Shown: positions 1-6,602 of the stretch, one piece after another
Numbering within the stretch: position 1 is the stretch's first letter
How the letters are laid out: each line of letters begins with the position of its first letter
NCBI GenBank assembly: GCA_021812505.1
Contig: JAKANG010000075.1
Span: 1-6,841 of the forward strand
Origin: Pseudomonadota bacterium
GTDB lineage: Bacteria > Pseudomonadota > Alphaproteobacteria > Rhizobiales > Beijerinckiaceae
Reading direction: 5' to 3'
DNA length: 6,841 bases
The notes under the pieces: model-generated
Databases searched by the model: none
Told to the model about the DNA's origin: nothing
The model's input: only the letters and a program-made list of their open reading frames with translations
Made by a program: the position numbers and the translations under genes

Positions 1-167
1 ACATGCTGGTCAAGCAGCTTACCTTCCTGGCTGGGGCCGACGCGGCGGGCGTGGTCGTCGGCGCTCGGGCGCCGATCATCCATAACGACCGCTCCGACAG
101 CCTGCGCACCCGCCTCGCGTCTTGCGCCGTCGCTGGCCTGATCGTGCGCGCCACGGCCGCCGCCTGA
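1..167 (+). CDS. Phosphate acetyl/butyryltransferase, C-terminal fragment (5' end outside window)
   Basis: Only the last 54 codons are present; reading frame 3 runs open from the window edge to a TGA at 165-167. The visible protein has the run LTFLAGADAAGVVVGARAP followed by a segment ending in LASCAVAGLIV. This matches the C-terminal end of the PTA/PTB acyltransferase family, where the conserved pattern is LAGADAAGxVLGARVPI then SRADSxRxRxASCAVA. The enzyme transfers an acyl group between CoA and inorganic phosphate (acetyl-CoA + Pi to acetyl-phosphate + CoA) in the cytosol. In many alphaproteobacteria this domain is fused behind an enoyl-CoA hydratase/MaoC domain, which cannot be checked here. 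The local variant reads IIHNDRSDS where ILTSRADS is usual, a small departure. An ATG at position 3 is internal to the domain and not a real start. The family call is fairly sure; whether acetyl- or butyryl-specific is not. Confidence 0.75.
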   Translation, partial: MLVKQLTFLAGADAAGVVVGARAPIIHNDRSDSLRTRLASCAVAGLIVRATAAA

Positions 168-176
168 AAATGGAAA

Positions 177-194
177 CGCCGCCTTTCGGCGGCG
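177..194 (-). terminator. Intrinsic terminator between convergent genes
   Basis: A perfect 7-bp GC stem (CGCCGCC at 177-183, GGCGGCG at 188-194) encloses a 4-base loop. Read on the minus strand the loop is GAAA, a stable tetraloop, and the stem is followed by TTTCCATTTT (reverse complement of 167-176). This suits the end of the leftward gene that stops at 220. On the plus strand the 3' side is not T-rich, so it would serve the acyltransferase gene less well, though that gene stops only 9 bases before the hairpin. Confidence 0.7.
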
Positions 195-219
195 CTCGCT
201 TCGGGACAGGGCCAGACGA

Positions 220-504
220 TCAGGCCGACTTCAGCTTGACGGCGACGGCGGTCGCGCAGATCCGCTTCAGCGGCGTTCCGCCGTTGTGTTCCGTATGCGG
301 CAGGATTTCTTCCGAATAATCGACGTCGAGCAGGGCGTCGGCGTCATAGTCCTCGGCGGCGCGCATGAGCTGGTGCAAGGCTTTGAGCCGGGAGGCGCTG
401 GCGTCCGCAAGGTCGCCTTCGCCGCGCCAGTCCGAGGCGGCGCTGATCTTGCCCAGAGATGTGAGGGTCTCGTTCTTCAGGTCCTTCGACGAGCCGATAC
501 GCAT
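220..504 (-). CDS. Small acidic protein, possible YbjQ/heavy-metal-binding-like fold
   Basis: A 94-residue soluble protein with no signal peptide or membrane segment. I chose the ATG at 502-504 because GGGA lies about 7 bases upstream of it. A GTG four codons earlier (514-516) is in frame but overlaps that ribosome-binding sequence. The N-terminal 30 residues are polar (residues 1-12 MRIGSSKDLKNE). Residues 38-50 look helical (SRLKALHQLMRAA). Residues 54-64 read DADALLDVDYS and residues 82-91 ICATAVAVKL. A helix followed by a GADAxxxVxY strand and a terminal xxAxGTAVxL strand is what YbjQ-type (UPF0145, putative heavy-metal-binding) proteins show. The resemblance is by eye, and the usual glycine in GTAV is absent. 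It is transcribed alone, leftward, between its own upstream gap and a strong terminator. Function unknown. Confidence 0.7.
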   Translation of the reverse strand: MRIGSSKDLKNETLTSLGKISAASDWRGEGDLADASASRLKALHQLMRAAEDYDADALLDVDYSEEILPHTEHNGGTPLKRICATAVAVKLKSA

Positions 505-529
505 ATTTTTTCCCACGTTTGCAATTCCA

Positions 530-584
530 CTGTCGCCTTGACAGCAACGGCCGGGGATTTCCGATTCATTAATGGCTTCATTAA
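530..584. promoter_or_regulatory. Inverted and direct repeats upstream of the small protein gene
   Basis: Two short repeat structures sit upstream of the leftward gene starting at 504. CTGTC (530-534) and GACAG (540-544) form an inverted repeat around 5 bases. TTCATTAA occurs twice (565-572 and 577-584), spaced by 12 bases. The surrounding 560-655 stretch is much richer in A and T than the rest of the window. This is the place for the promoter and perhaps an operator of the small gene, but I see no convincing -35/-10 pair on the minus strand. The rest of the gap 505-733 holds only this and the pckA terminator. Confidence 0.35.
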
Positions 585-684
585 GACCGAAACCGGATTT
601 TTAAGCTCCCAACGGGCCAATAATATTAAAATGTATTCTTATTGCTGAACGAAGGCTTAACGCCGGCCCGGTTTCGAACAGAAA

Positions 685-708
685 ACCCCGCCTGTGGCCA
701 GGCGGGGT
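685..708 (-). terminator. Intrinsic terminator of pckA
   Basis: CCCCGCCTG (686-694) and CAGGCGGGG (699-707) form a perfect 9-bp stem around TGGC, extended to 10 bp by A685-T708. On the minus strand the stem runs directly into a T tract (TTTTC from 685 down to 681). It starts 26 bases past the pckA stop codon, the usual place for an intrinsic terminator. Confidence 0.88.
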
Positions 709-733
709 CTGCAAAAGCGAGCTTGGGAGCGGC

Positions 734-2347
734 TTATTCGGCCGCGACCTGGATGGCCGGCGCCGCGTCGCGCACCTGGGCGTCGACATGGGGCTCGAAG
801 GTGACGAAATTGTCGCGGAACAATTTCACCAGCTTTTTGGCGGTTTCGGCGAAATCAGCCTTCGAGGCCCAGGTCTTGACCGGGTTGAGGATATGCGGCT
901 CGACGCCCGGCACCGAAGTCGGCACGGCGAGGCCGAAATAGGGATCGGTGCGGAAATCGGCCTTGTTCAGCGAGCCGTCGAGCGCGGCGGCGAGCAGGCG
1001 GCGGGTGACGCGGATCGGCATGCGGCGGCCCACGCCATATTTGCCGCCCGTCCAGCCGGTGTTCACCAGCCAGCAGTCGACGTGATGCCGGGCGATGAGT
1101 TCGCGCAGCAGGTTGCCGTATTCCGACGGATGACGGGGCATGAAGGGCGCGCCAAAGCAGGTCGAGAAGGTCGCGGACGGCTCGGTCACGCCCTTCTCCG
1201 TGCCGGCGACCTTGGCGGTATAGCCGGAAAGGAAGTGGTACATGGCCTGCGAGGCGTCGAGCTTGGCGATCGGCGGCAGAACGCCGAAAGCGTCGCAGGT
1301 CAGCATCACGATGTTCTTCGGGTGGCCGGCGCGGCCGGTGGCCGAGGCGTTGGGGATGAAGTTCAGCGGATAGGCGACGCGGGTGTGCTCGGTCTTGCTG
1401 CCGTCATCGAAATCCGGAACGCGGGTTTCGGGCTCAAGCACGACATTTTCCATCACCGTTCCGAAACGCTCGGTGGTGGCGTAGATTTCCGGCTCGGCCT
1501 CGCGCGACAGCTTGATCGCCTTGGCGTAGCAGCCGCCTTCGAAATTGAAGACGCCTTCCTTCGACCAGCCATGCTCGTCGTCGCCGATCAGGGTGCGCGA
1601 GGAATCGGCGGAGAGGGTGGTCTTGCCCGTGCCCGACAGGCCGAAGAAGACGGCGGCGTCATGGGCGTCGCCGACATTGGCCGAGCAATGCATCGGCATG
1701 ACGCCTTCGGTCGGCAGGATATAATTGAGATAGGTGAAGACCGACTTCTTCATTTCGCCGGCATAGGACGTGCCGCCGATCAGGACGATCTTCTTGGCGA
1801 AATTCACCGCGATGATCGTCTCGCTGCGGCAGCCGTGACGCTTGGGGTCGGCGCGGAACGAGGGAAGGTCGATGATGGTCAGTTCGGCGACATTGGCGAG
1901 CACGTCCTCGGCGCTCGGGCGGATCAGCAGGTTGCGGATGAACAGCGAATGCCAGGCATATTCGGTCACGACCCGGGTCTTGACCCTGTGCGCCGGATCG
2001 GCGCCGCCGTACAAATCCTGGACGAACAGGTCCTTGCCCTCGGCATGGGCGAGGAAGTCCGCGTAGAGGGCGTCGAAATCGGCCGGCGAAATGGCTCCGT
2101 TATTGTCCCACCACACCGTTTGTTCGGTGGTTTCGTCGCGCACGACGAATTTGTCCTTGGCCGAACGGCCGGTGTGGGCGCCGGTTTCGGCGACGAGGGC
2201 GCCGCCGGCGGCGAGCGTCGACTCGTTGCGGCGCAGGGATTCTTCGTAAAGCGCAGGCGCGGTCAGGTTGTAATAAACGTTTCCGAGGTTCTTGAACCCG
2301 AAGGACTCGACCGGAAATGCCGGATTGAAGACGCCCGTTTCAGACAT
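734..2347 (-). CDS. pckA: Phosphoenolpyruvate carboxykinase (ATP)
   Basis: The 537-residue cytosolic enzyme converts oxaloacetate + ATP to phosphoenolpyruvate + CO2 + ADP, the entry step of gluconeogenesis from TCA-cycle carbon. The length matches the ATP-dependent family (about 540). Visible motifs are HTGRSAKDK at 58-66 with the substrate arginine R61, and AGEMKKS at 196-202 with the metal-ligand lysine K201. MHCSANVG follows, with metal-ligand H220. The P-loop is [11 protein letters not shown] at 236-246 (K242, T243), the kinase-2 segment LIGDDEHGW has D257, and [10 protein letters not shown] lies at 268-277. Each offset is 12 residues from the E. coli enzyme numbering, so no active-site residue is missing. 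The start ATG (2345-2347) has GGGAG seven bases upstream. It is transcribed leftward with its own terminator at 685-708. In rhizobia and relatives pckA lies beside chvI, as here with one gene between, and in Brucella the homologous BvrR/BvrS system has been linked to pckA expression. Confidence 0.97.
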   Translation of the reverse strand: MSETGVFNPAFPVESFGFKNLGNVYYNLTAPALYEESLRRNESTLAAGGALVAETGAHTGRSAKDKFVVRDETTEQTVWWDNNGAISPADFDALYADFLAHAEGKDLFVQDLYGGADPAHRVKTRVVTEYAWHSLFIRNLLIRPSAEDVLANVAELTIIDLPSFRADPKRHGCRSETIIAVNFAKKIVLIGGTSYAGEMKKSVFTYLNYILPTEGVMPMHCSANVGDAHDAAVFFGLSGTGKTTLSADSSRTLIGDDEHGWSKEGVFNFEGGCYAKAIKLSREAEPEIYATTERFGTVMENVVLEPETRVPDFDDGSKTEHTRVAYPLNFIPNASATGRAGHPKNIVMLTCDAFGVLPPIAKLDASQAMYHFLSGYTAKVAGTEKGVTEPSATFSTCFGAPFMPRHPSEYGNLLRELIARHHVDCWLVNTGWTGGKYGVGRRMPIRVTRRLLAAALDGSLNKADFRTDPYFGLAVPTSVPGVEPHILNPVKTWASKADFAETAKKLVKLFRDNFVTFEPHVDAQVRDAAPAIQVAAE

Positions 2348-2354
2348 GGTTCTG

Positions 2355-2359
2355 CTCCC
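2355..2359 (-). promoter_or_regulatory. Ribosome-binding site of pckA
   Basis: On the minus strand GGGAG is followed by seven bases (CAGAACC) and the ATG of pckA. It fixes the start at 2347. The 137-bp stretch 2348-2484 must also hold the pckA promoter. Only a weak pair is visible there (TTGCCT, 17 bases, TAAACC on the minus strand around 2414-2442), and I do not assign it. Confidence 0.7.
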
Positions 2360-2484
2360 GACCGCGCGTTTTGTCGTAGCTGCGCGTGATGCTTTTTAAA
2401 ATGATCCGGGCGGTTTACGCGCGCCCCCCAGGGCAGGCAAGTGAGCAAAAAGGACCATATGCGGCCCCCGTTCGGCTCGGCCAT

Positions 2485-3249
2485 TCAGTCCTTCGCGGGG
2501 GCTTGCTCCGTCGCCGCTTGAAGGGTTTTCCGCCATTCGGCGGGATCGCTCGCGCGCCGCACAAAGGCAAGCCGCGTCGTGGTTTGAGGCGCGGCGAGGT
2601 CGAGTCCCTCCGGATCTAGCCCGGCGGCGCGCCAGTTCAGGGCGTCGTCGGCGCCCGCGGCCTGCGCCAAAAGGCCGCGCCTCTCGCGGGGCCAGGCGTT
2701 GATCTCTTCGAGCAGCGCCTCTTCCTTGGCGATCAGGCTTTCGGCGTCGTCGATGCGGGTCAGCAGATCGGCGCCCGGATAGTCCGCGGCGCGCGCAAAG
2801 CCGCCATTGAGATGGGCGGCCTCCGGTTCGAGCCGCCAGAACGCGAAATCGGGGAAATCGGCGTAAAGCGCCGCTTTTGGATGGCGGCGCAGGAAGCGCG
2901 TGCGCGCCCTCGCCTCCGTGGTCGGAGCCAGTCGCCCGACGACCGTCAGGCGCGGATGCGCGAGCGGGTCGCCCTTGCCGCCCTCGGCCAGCAGCAATGA
3001 GGCGCGCGGATCGGCGCACAGGTTTTTCGTATGATGGGCGAGAGCGGAGAGCAAGAGGATCGGCGCGCCGTCGCTGTCCGTGGCGACGCTGGTCAGGCTC
3101 GCGAAGGGATAGGAGGTGTCGCGCGCAAGCGTCGCCAGCGCGGCGGCGGGCGTCGCGCGCAACAGGCCCTTGGCCAGGGCGAGGCCGTCGAACGAGTTCT
3201 GTGGAAGGGGCGCGAAGGGGGCTTTTGGGGCGTCGTCGGCTTTGTTCAT
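2485..3249 (-). CDS. HugZ/PPOX-like split-barrel protein with C-terminal DUF2470-like domain
   Basis: A 254-residue soluble protein. Residues about 23-155 look like a pyridoxamine-phosphate-oxidase-type split barrel: ALAKGLLRATPAAALATL, then PFASLTSVATDSDGAPILLLSALAHHTKNL (46-77), then PRASLLLAEGGKGDPLAHPRLTVVGRL (81-107). The H72-H73-T74-N76 patch and the DPLxxPRLTVxG stretch are typical of the HugZ and FMN-binding branch. Residues about 168-245 match the DUF2470 pattern: a helical lead (ESLIAKEEALLEEIN), DPEGLDLAAPQTTTRLAFVR (212-231), then a closing helix. Members bind flavin or heme; Helicobacter and Campylobacter HugZ act in heme breakdown with a heme-ligating histidine in a C-terminal loop. 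Here no histidine follows H147, so heme oxygenase activity should not be assumed. The ATG has no clear Shine-Dalgarno sequence. It points leftward toward pckA and is divergent from chvI. Family sure; substrate unknown. Confidence 0.85.
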   Translation of the reverse strand: MNKADDAPKAPFAPLPQNSFDGLALAKGLLRATPAAALATLARDTSYPFASLTSVATDSDGAPILLLSALAHHTKNLCADPRASLLLAEGGKGDPLAHPRLTVVGRLAPTTEARARTRFLRRHPKAALYADFPDFAFWRLEPEAAHLNGGFARAADYPGADLLTRIDDAESLIAKEEALLEEINAWPRERRGLLAQAAGADDALNWRAAGLDPEGLDLAAPQTTTRLAFVRRASDPAEWRKTLQAATEQAPAKD

Positions 3250-3355
3250 GGGCTGTTCATTGAAAACGGCGTGAATTCCGGGCGGGTGTTCCTATATGAT
3301 ATAAAGACTGCGTCGTCGCTTTGCTCGCGGCCGCGTCAGAAAAAAGAGGTATTCC
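3250..3355. promoter_or_regulatory. Divergent promoter region between the split-barrel gene and chvI
   Basis: These 106 bases separate two divergent genes and must hold both promoters. The only AT-rich island is at 3293-3305: TATATGATATA (3293-3303) is a palindrome around a central G, followed by AAG. TATGAT (3295-3300) or TATAAA (3300-3305) could be the -10 of chvI, about 50 bases before its ATG. The matching -35 (TGAATT or TTCCGG about 17-18 bases upstream) is poor, so an activator-dependent promoter is plausible. Confidence 0.45.
3345..3350 (+). promoter_or_regulatory. Ribosome-binding site of chvI
   Basis: AGAGGT, preceded by a run of A, sits five bases before the ATG at 3356. It is the strongest Shine-Dalgarno match in the rightward cluster and settles the chvI start. 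Confidence 0.8.
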
Positions 3356-4051
3356 ATGCCGACCATCGCGCTTGTCGATGACGATCGCAACATCCTGACC
3401 TCCGTTTCGATCGCTCTGGAGGGAGAGGGATATCGCGTCCAGACATATAATGATGGGATGGCGGCGCTTGAGGGCCTGCGCAACAATCCTCCCGACATGG
3501 CGATCTTCGATATCAAGATGCCGCGCATGGACGGCATGGAGCTCTTGCGCCGACTGCGCCAGAAATCCGACCTGCCGGTGATCTTCCTCACCTCCAAGGA
3601 CGAGGAAATCGACGAATTGTTCGGCCTGAAGATGGGAGCGGACGATTTCATCCGCAAACCCTTCTCGCAGCGCCTGTTGGTCGAGCGCGTCAAGGCGATC
3701 CTGCGTCGCGCCAATCCCAAGGAGGCGGCGGCGCAGAAGGAGACCGAGGCCAAGATCCTCGAGCGCGGCCAGCTCAAGATGGACCCCGAGCGCCACGCCT
3801 GCACCTGGAAGGGCGAGCCGGTGGTGCTGACGGTGACCGAATTCCTGATCCTGCAGGCGCTCGCGACCCGGCCCGGCGTGGTGAAGAGCCGCAACGCCCT
3901 GATGGACGCCGCCTATGACGATCAGGTTTATGTCGACGACCGCACGATCGACAGCCACATCAAGCGGCTGCGCAAGAAATTCAAGATGGTCGACGACGAT
4001 TTCGAGATGATCGAGACGCTTTACGGCGTCGGCTACCGCTTCAAGGAATGA
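3356..4051 (+). CDS. chvI: ChvI/BvrR-type two-component response regulator (OmpR family)
   Basis: The 231-residue cytoplasmic transcription regulator has an intact receiver domain at about 1-118: acidic pocket VDDD (7-10), phospho-acceptor D52 in [13 protein letters not shown]79 in [10 protein letters not shown] and K101 in FIRKPFS. A winged-helix DNA-binding domain follows at about 135-230. It contains the recognition-helix region [17 protein letters not shown] (193-209) and the wing [10 protein letters not shown] (220-229). The [28 protein letters not shown] stretch is diagnostic of ChvI/BvrR rather than a generic OmpR. It is the output partner of the kinase encoded 22 bases downstream. In rhizobia ChvG/ChvI controls exopolysaccharide, motility and acid/envelope responses and is modulated by periplasmic ExoR; in Brucella the pair is BvrR/BvrS. 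First gene of the rightward cluster, with a good ribosome-binding site. Confidence 0.96.
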   Translation: MPTIALVDDDRNILTSVSIALEGEGYRVQTYNDGMAALEGLRNNPPDMAIFDIKMPRMDGMELLRRLRQKSDLPVIFLTSKDEEIDELFGLKMGADDFIRKPFSQRLLVERVKAILRRANPKEAAAQKETEAKILERGQLKMDPERHACTWKGEPVVLTVTEFLILQALATRPGVVKSRNALMDAAYDDQVYVDDRTIDSHIKRLRKKFKMVDDDFEMIETLYGVGYRFKE

Positions 4052-4073
4052 GATCCCGGAATCGGGGGCGGTC

Positions 4074-5918
4074 TTGAACGAGCGTGTTGGCGCGGAACGG
4101 GTGGGACGTGAAGCGAAGCCGCGCGGGGCGGCGCCGGTTTCTCGTGGCTTCCCGTCGAGGGTGAGCGTCTGGCGGCGGGTCGCCGCGGCGCGCGCTTTTC
4201 TTCGCCGTTTCGTTTCCCGTTTTTCCTCCTCCCTGACCCGGCGCATCGTCCTCCTCAATCTCGGCGGACTGTTCGCGCTGCTCGTCGGCTTCCTCTATCT
4301 CAACCAGTTCCGGCAAGGCCTGATCGACGCCCGCGTGCAGAGCCTCAGCACCCAGGCGGAAATCATTTCCGCCGCCATCGCCTCTTCGGCGACGGTGGAC
4401 GCCGACGCCATCACCATCGATCCGGAAAAGCTGCTCAAGCTCGCGCCCGGCCAGAGCTACGGGCTGGAGCAGGAATCCGAATCGGGCCTGGAGTTCTCGA
4501 TCAATCCGGATCGCGTCGGCCCGTTGCTGCGTCGGCTCGTCTCGCCGACTAAGACCCGCGCGCGGATCTACGATCGCGACGGCTACATGCTGCTCGACTC
4601 GCGCTCGCTCGCCGCCCGCTCGAACATCCTGCGCAATGAATTGCCGCCGCCGGGCCAGGAGGAAGGGCCGCGCTGGCTCGAATGGCTGCGCGACCTGGTC
4701 CATGGCAAGTTCAATTCGGAAAAGCTGCCGCTCTATCAGGACATTGGCGTGGCCAACGGGCGCGGCTATCCGGAAGTGGCCAGCGCGCTCGAAGGCCGGG
4801 AGCAGTCTTTCGTCCGGGTCAATGCGCGCGGCGAGACGGTGGTGACCGTCGCCGAGCCGATCCAGCGCTTCCGCACCGTGCGCGGCGCGCTGCTGCTTTC
4901 CACGCAGGGCGGCGACATCGACGCGGCGATCGCCGCCGAGCGGCGGGCCCTCGTGCGCATCTTCCTCGTCGCGGCGGCCGTGATGTTCCTGCTTTCCGCC
5001 GCCCTGGCGGGAACCATCGCCGAGCCCATGCGCAAGCTCGCCGAGGCCGCCGACCGGGTGCGGCGAGGGGTCAAGTCACGCCAGGAAATTCCCGATTTCA
5101 CGGACCGCAACGACGAGATCGGCCATTTGTCGGGCGCCTTGCGCGACATGACCCGCGCCCTGTTCAACCGCATGGAGGCGATCGAACGTTTCGCGGCCGA
5201 CGTCTCCCATGAGCTCAAGAATCCGCTGACGTCGCTGCGCAGCGCGGTGGAGACCCTTCCAATCGCCCGGACGGACGAGGCGCGCGGGCGCCTCCTTGAG
5301 GTGATCCAGCATGATGTACGCAGGCTGGACCGGCTGATTTCCGACATTTCCGACGCGTCCCGGCTCGACGCCGAACTGGCGCGCGGCGATCGCGATCCCA
5401 TAGACATCGCGCAACTGGCGCGCGCTTTGGTCGACGTCGCCAATCAGGTCAAGCGCGAGGATCGGGTCAAGGTGAAGCTCACTGTCGATGCCTCGCCGCA
5501 GCCAGGCGTCCAGTCGGCGTCCTGGCTGGTCTTCGGCCACGATTCGCGCCTGGGGCAGGTGTTCAATAATCTGATCGACAATGCGCGGACCTTTTCCGAA
5601 CCGGGCGGCGAAGTGCGCGTCGCCGTCCGACACGCGCGCGCGTCGACGCAACAGGGGCAGGCGCCGCGCGCGGGCTTCGAAATCGTCGTCGATGACGACG
5701 GGCCGGGGATACCGGCCCATGCCTTCGAGCGGATCTTCGAACGATTCTACACGGATCGCCCCAACCAGAGCTTCGGGCAGAATTCCGGTCTGGGTCTTTC
5801 GATCTCGCGTCAGATCGTCGAGGCCCATGGTGGGACGATCCGCGCGGAAAACCGCGTTGACCCCGAGGGCGAAACGCTCGGCGCGCGCTTCGTCGTTTTC
5901 CTTCCGGCCGCGCAATGA
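4074..5918 (+). CDS. chvG: ChvG/BvrS-type sensor histidine kinase
   Basis: A 614-residue inner-membrane kinase, partner of ChvI. A basic cytoplasmic N-tail (1-57, many Arg) precedes membrane segment 1 (about 58-76, IVLLNLGGLFALLVGFLYL). The periplasmic sensor region is about 79-290, and membrane segment 2 is about 296-316 (IFLVAAAVMFLLSAALAG). A HAMP linker with the EPMRKLAEAADRVRRG start follows. The dimerisation/phospho-acceptor helix has H379 in FAADVSHELKNPLTSLR. The ATPase domain has the N-box NNLIDNA (498-504), G1 box DDDGPGIP (540-547), F-box FERFYTDRP and G2 box GLGL (572-575). All catalytic boxes are intact. The start used is a TTG (4074-4076) behind GGGGGCGG; an in-frame GTG at about 4101 is an alternative. 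The stop overlaps an in-frame ATG of hprK (ATGA, 5915-5918), so the genes are almost certainly cotranscribed. Confidence 0.95.
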   Translation: MNERVGAERVGREAKPRGAAPVSRGFPSRVSVWRRVAAARAFLRRFVSRFSSSLTRRIVLLNLGGLFALLVGFLYLNQFRQGLIDARVQSLSTQAEIISAAIASSATVDADAITIDPEKLLKLAPGQSYGLEQESESGLEFSINPDRVGPLLRRLVSPTKTRARIYDRDGYMLLDSRSLAARSNILRNELPPPGQEEGPRWLEWLRDLVHGKFNSEKLPLYQDIGVANGRGYPEVASALEGREQSFVRVNARGETVVTVAEPIQRFRTVRGALLLSTQGGDIDAAIAAERRALVRIFLVAAAVMFLLSAALAGTIAEPMRKLAEAADRVRRGVKSRQEIPDFTDRNDEIGHLSGALRDMTRALFNRMEAIERFAADVSHELKNPLTSLRSAVETLPIARTDEARGRLLEVIQHDVRRLDRLISDISDASRLDAELARGDRDPIDIAQLARALVDVANQVKREDRVKVKLTVDASPQPGVQSASWLVFGHDSRLGQVFNNLIDNARTFSEPGGEVRVAVRHARASTQQGQAPRAGFEIVVDDDGPGIPAHAFERIFERFYTDRPNQSFGQNSGLGLSISRQIVEAHGGTIRAENRVDPEGETLGARFVVFLPAAQ

Positions 5919-5921
5919 GGG
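5917..5921 (+). promoter_or_regulatory. Ribosome-binding site deciding the hprK start
   Basis: GAGGG lies over the end of the chvG stop codon and five bases before the ATG at 5927. No comparable sequence precedes the earlier in-frame ATG at 5915 (upstream is CTTCCGGCCGCGCA). This favours 5927 as the hprK start. Confidence 0.6.
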
Positions 5922-5926
5922 CGGCG

Positions 5927-6412
5927 ATGGCGCGGACGGGCGAAGCCGAAACCTCCTATCGGGTCAGCGCCAACGCCGTCGCGCTCGGCGAAAAGGGCGT
6001 GCTGATTCGCGGCCGGTCGGGCGCGGGGAAGTCGAGCCTGGCGTTGGCGCTGGTCGAGGCGTGGCGGCGACAAGGCGATTTCGCCCGCCTCGTCGGCGAT
6101 GATTGCGTTCTGGCGCGGATTCGGGGCGGGCGCGCGGTTTTAAGTCCGCATCGCGCCATCTCCGGGCTGGCTGAGTGGCGCGGCATTGGCATCCTGTCGC
6201 AAGATTACGAAAAGAGCGTCGTGCTGGCGCTGATCGTCGATCTGGAAACGGACGAAGGACGCGCCGCTCGCCCCCGATTGCCGGAGCCTGAAGAATTGTG
6301 CAGCGATTTCCATGGCTTGCATGAGGTTCCGCGGCTTAGCCTGCCGGCCAGGGAGACCGAAAGATCGGTCGCTGCCGTTATGGCTTTCTTGCACAAAGTT
6401 TCGACAAAGTGA
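5927..6412 (+). CDS. hprK: HPr kinase/phosphorylase, short single-domain form
   Basis: The 161-residue protein (165 if the ATG at 5915 is used) phosphorylates, and in many species dephosphorylates, the regulatory serine of HPr in the cytoplasmic PTS. Counting from 5927, the Walker A loop is GRSGAGKSS at 29-37 (K35), the acidic pair is VGDD at 56-59, and the family signature appears as GLAEWRGIGIL at 80-90 with E83 kept. In Firmicutes HprK has about 310 residues with an N-terminal domain. Here only the C-terminal kinase core is present, which is the normal alphaproteobacterial form and not a truncation. Within the signature, W84 sits where V or I is usual. It directly follows chvG, eight bases apart or overlapping by four depending on the start, and precedes a PTS EIIA gene. 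This supports a regulatory PTS coupled to the ChvG/ChvI locus. Confidence 0.93.
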   Translation: MARTGEAETSYRVSANAVALGEKGVLIRGRSGAGKSSLALALVEAWRRQGDFARLVGDDCVLARIRGGRAVLSPHRAISGLAEWRGIGILSQDYEKSVVLALIVDLETDEGRAARPRLPEPEELCSDFHGLHEVPRLSLPARETERSVAAVMAFLHKVSTK

Positions 6413-6544
6413 CGCCAATCGCTCATTTCGCTTGCCAACTGCGCCGCAAACACGAAAATGGCCCGTCTGGAATTCGGCGATTTCAAGGCGGCCGTGGCGT
6501 CTTCGCAAGGGGCCTCCGGGCGTGGTCGCCGACCCTCGGTTCTC

Positions 6545-6580
6545 CGCGCCGCGCGGCGCGGGCGGAAGCCCGGCGCGGGC
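6545..6580. repeat. GC palindromes in the hprK-EIIA gap
   Basis: CGCGCCGCGCGGCGCG (6545-6560) is a perfect 16-base palindrome. GCCCG (6568-6572) and CGGGC (6576-6580) form a second small hairpin around GCG. Both lie shortly upstream of the EIIA gene. No T tract follows, so this is not a canonical intrinsic terminator. It could be RNA structure affecting readthrough or translation, a protein site, or chance in GC-rich DNA. The rest of the 190-bp gap (6413-6602) shows no gene I can support. Confidence 0.45.
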
Positions 6581-6602
6581 GAGGACAGGACGGTAAGTGT
6601 CG

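Noticed and set aside
538..566. Consensus TTGACA on the plus strand (538-543) as a promoter -35
   Set aside because: No acceptable -10 hexamer stands 16-18 bases downstream, and no rightward gene follows; pckA and the small gene both run leftward.
569..584. TTAA...TTAA pair as a CtrA binding site
   Set aside because: The spacing is eight bases, whereas the CtrA motif needs seven, and the flanking C is absent.
788..2389. 533-residue open frame antisense to pckA
   Set aside because: It mirrors the pckA coding frame in GC-rich DNA, is rich in Gly, Arg, Asp and Ala, and has no recognisable domain. pckA on the other strand has every catalytic motif.
2443..2482. Possible intrinsic terminator of the split-barrel gene
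   Set aside because: The hairpin at 2463-2482 has only four outer pairs with an asymmetric bulge, and the T run (TTTTT on the minus strand) is about twelve bases further on, so it is not a canonical terminator.
3257..4258. 333-residue open frame antisense to chvI and the start of chvG
   Set aside because: It lies opposite an intact response regulator, begins with Arg/Lys-rich low-complexity sequence and shows no domain; a codon-bias shadow.
5076..5915. 279-residue open frame antisense to the chvG kinase domain
   Set aside because: It is opposite conserved HisKA and ATPase motifs and has no features of its own.
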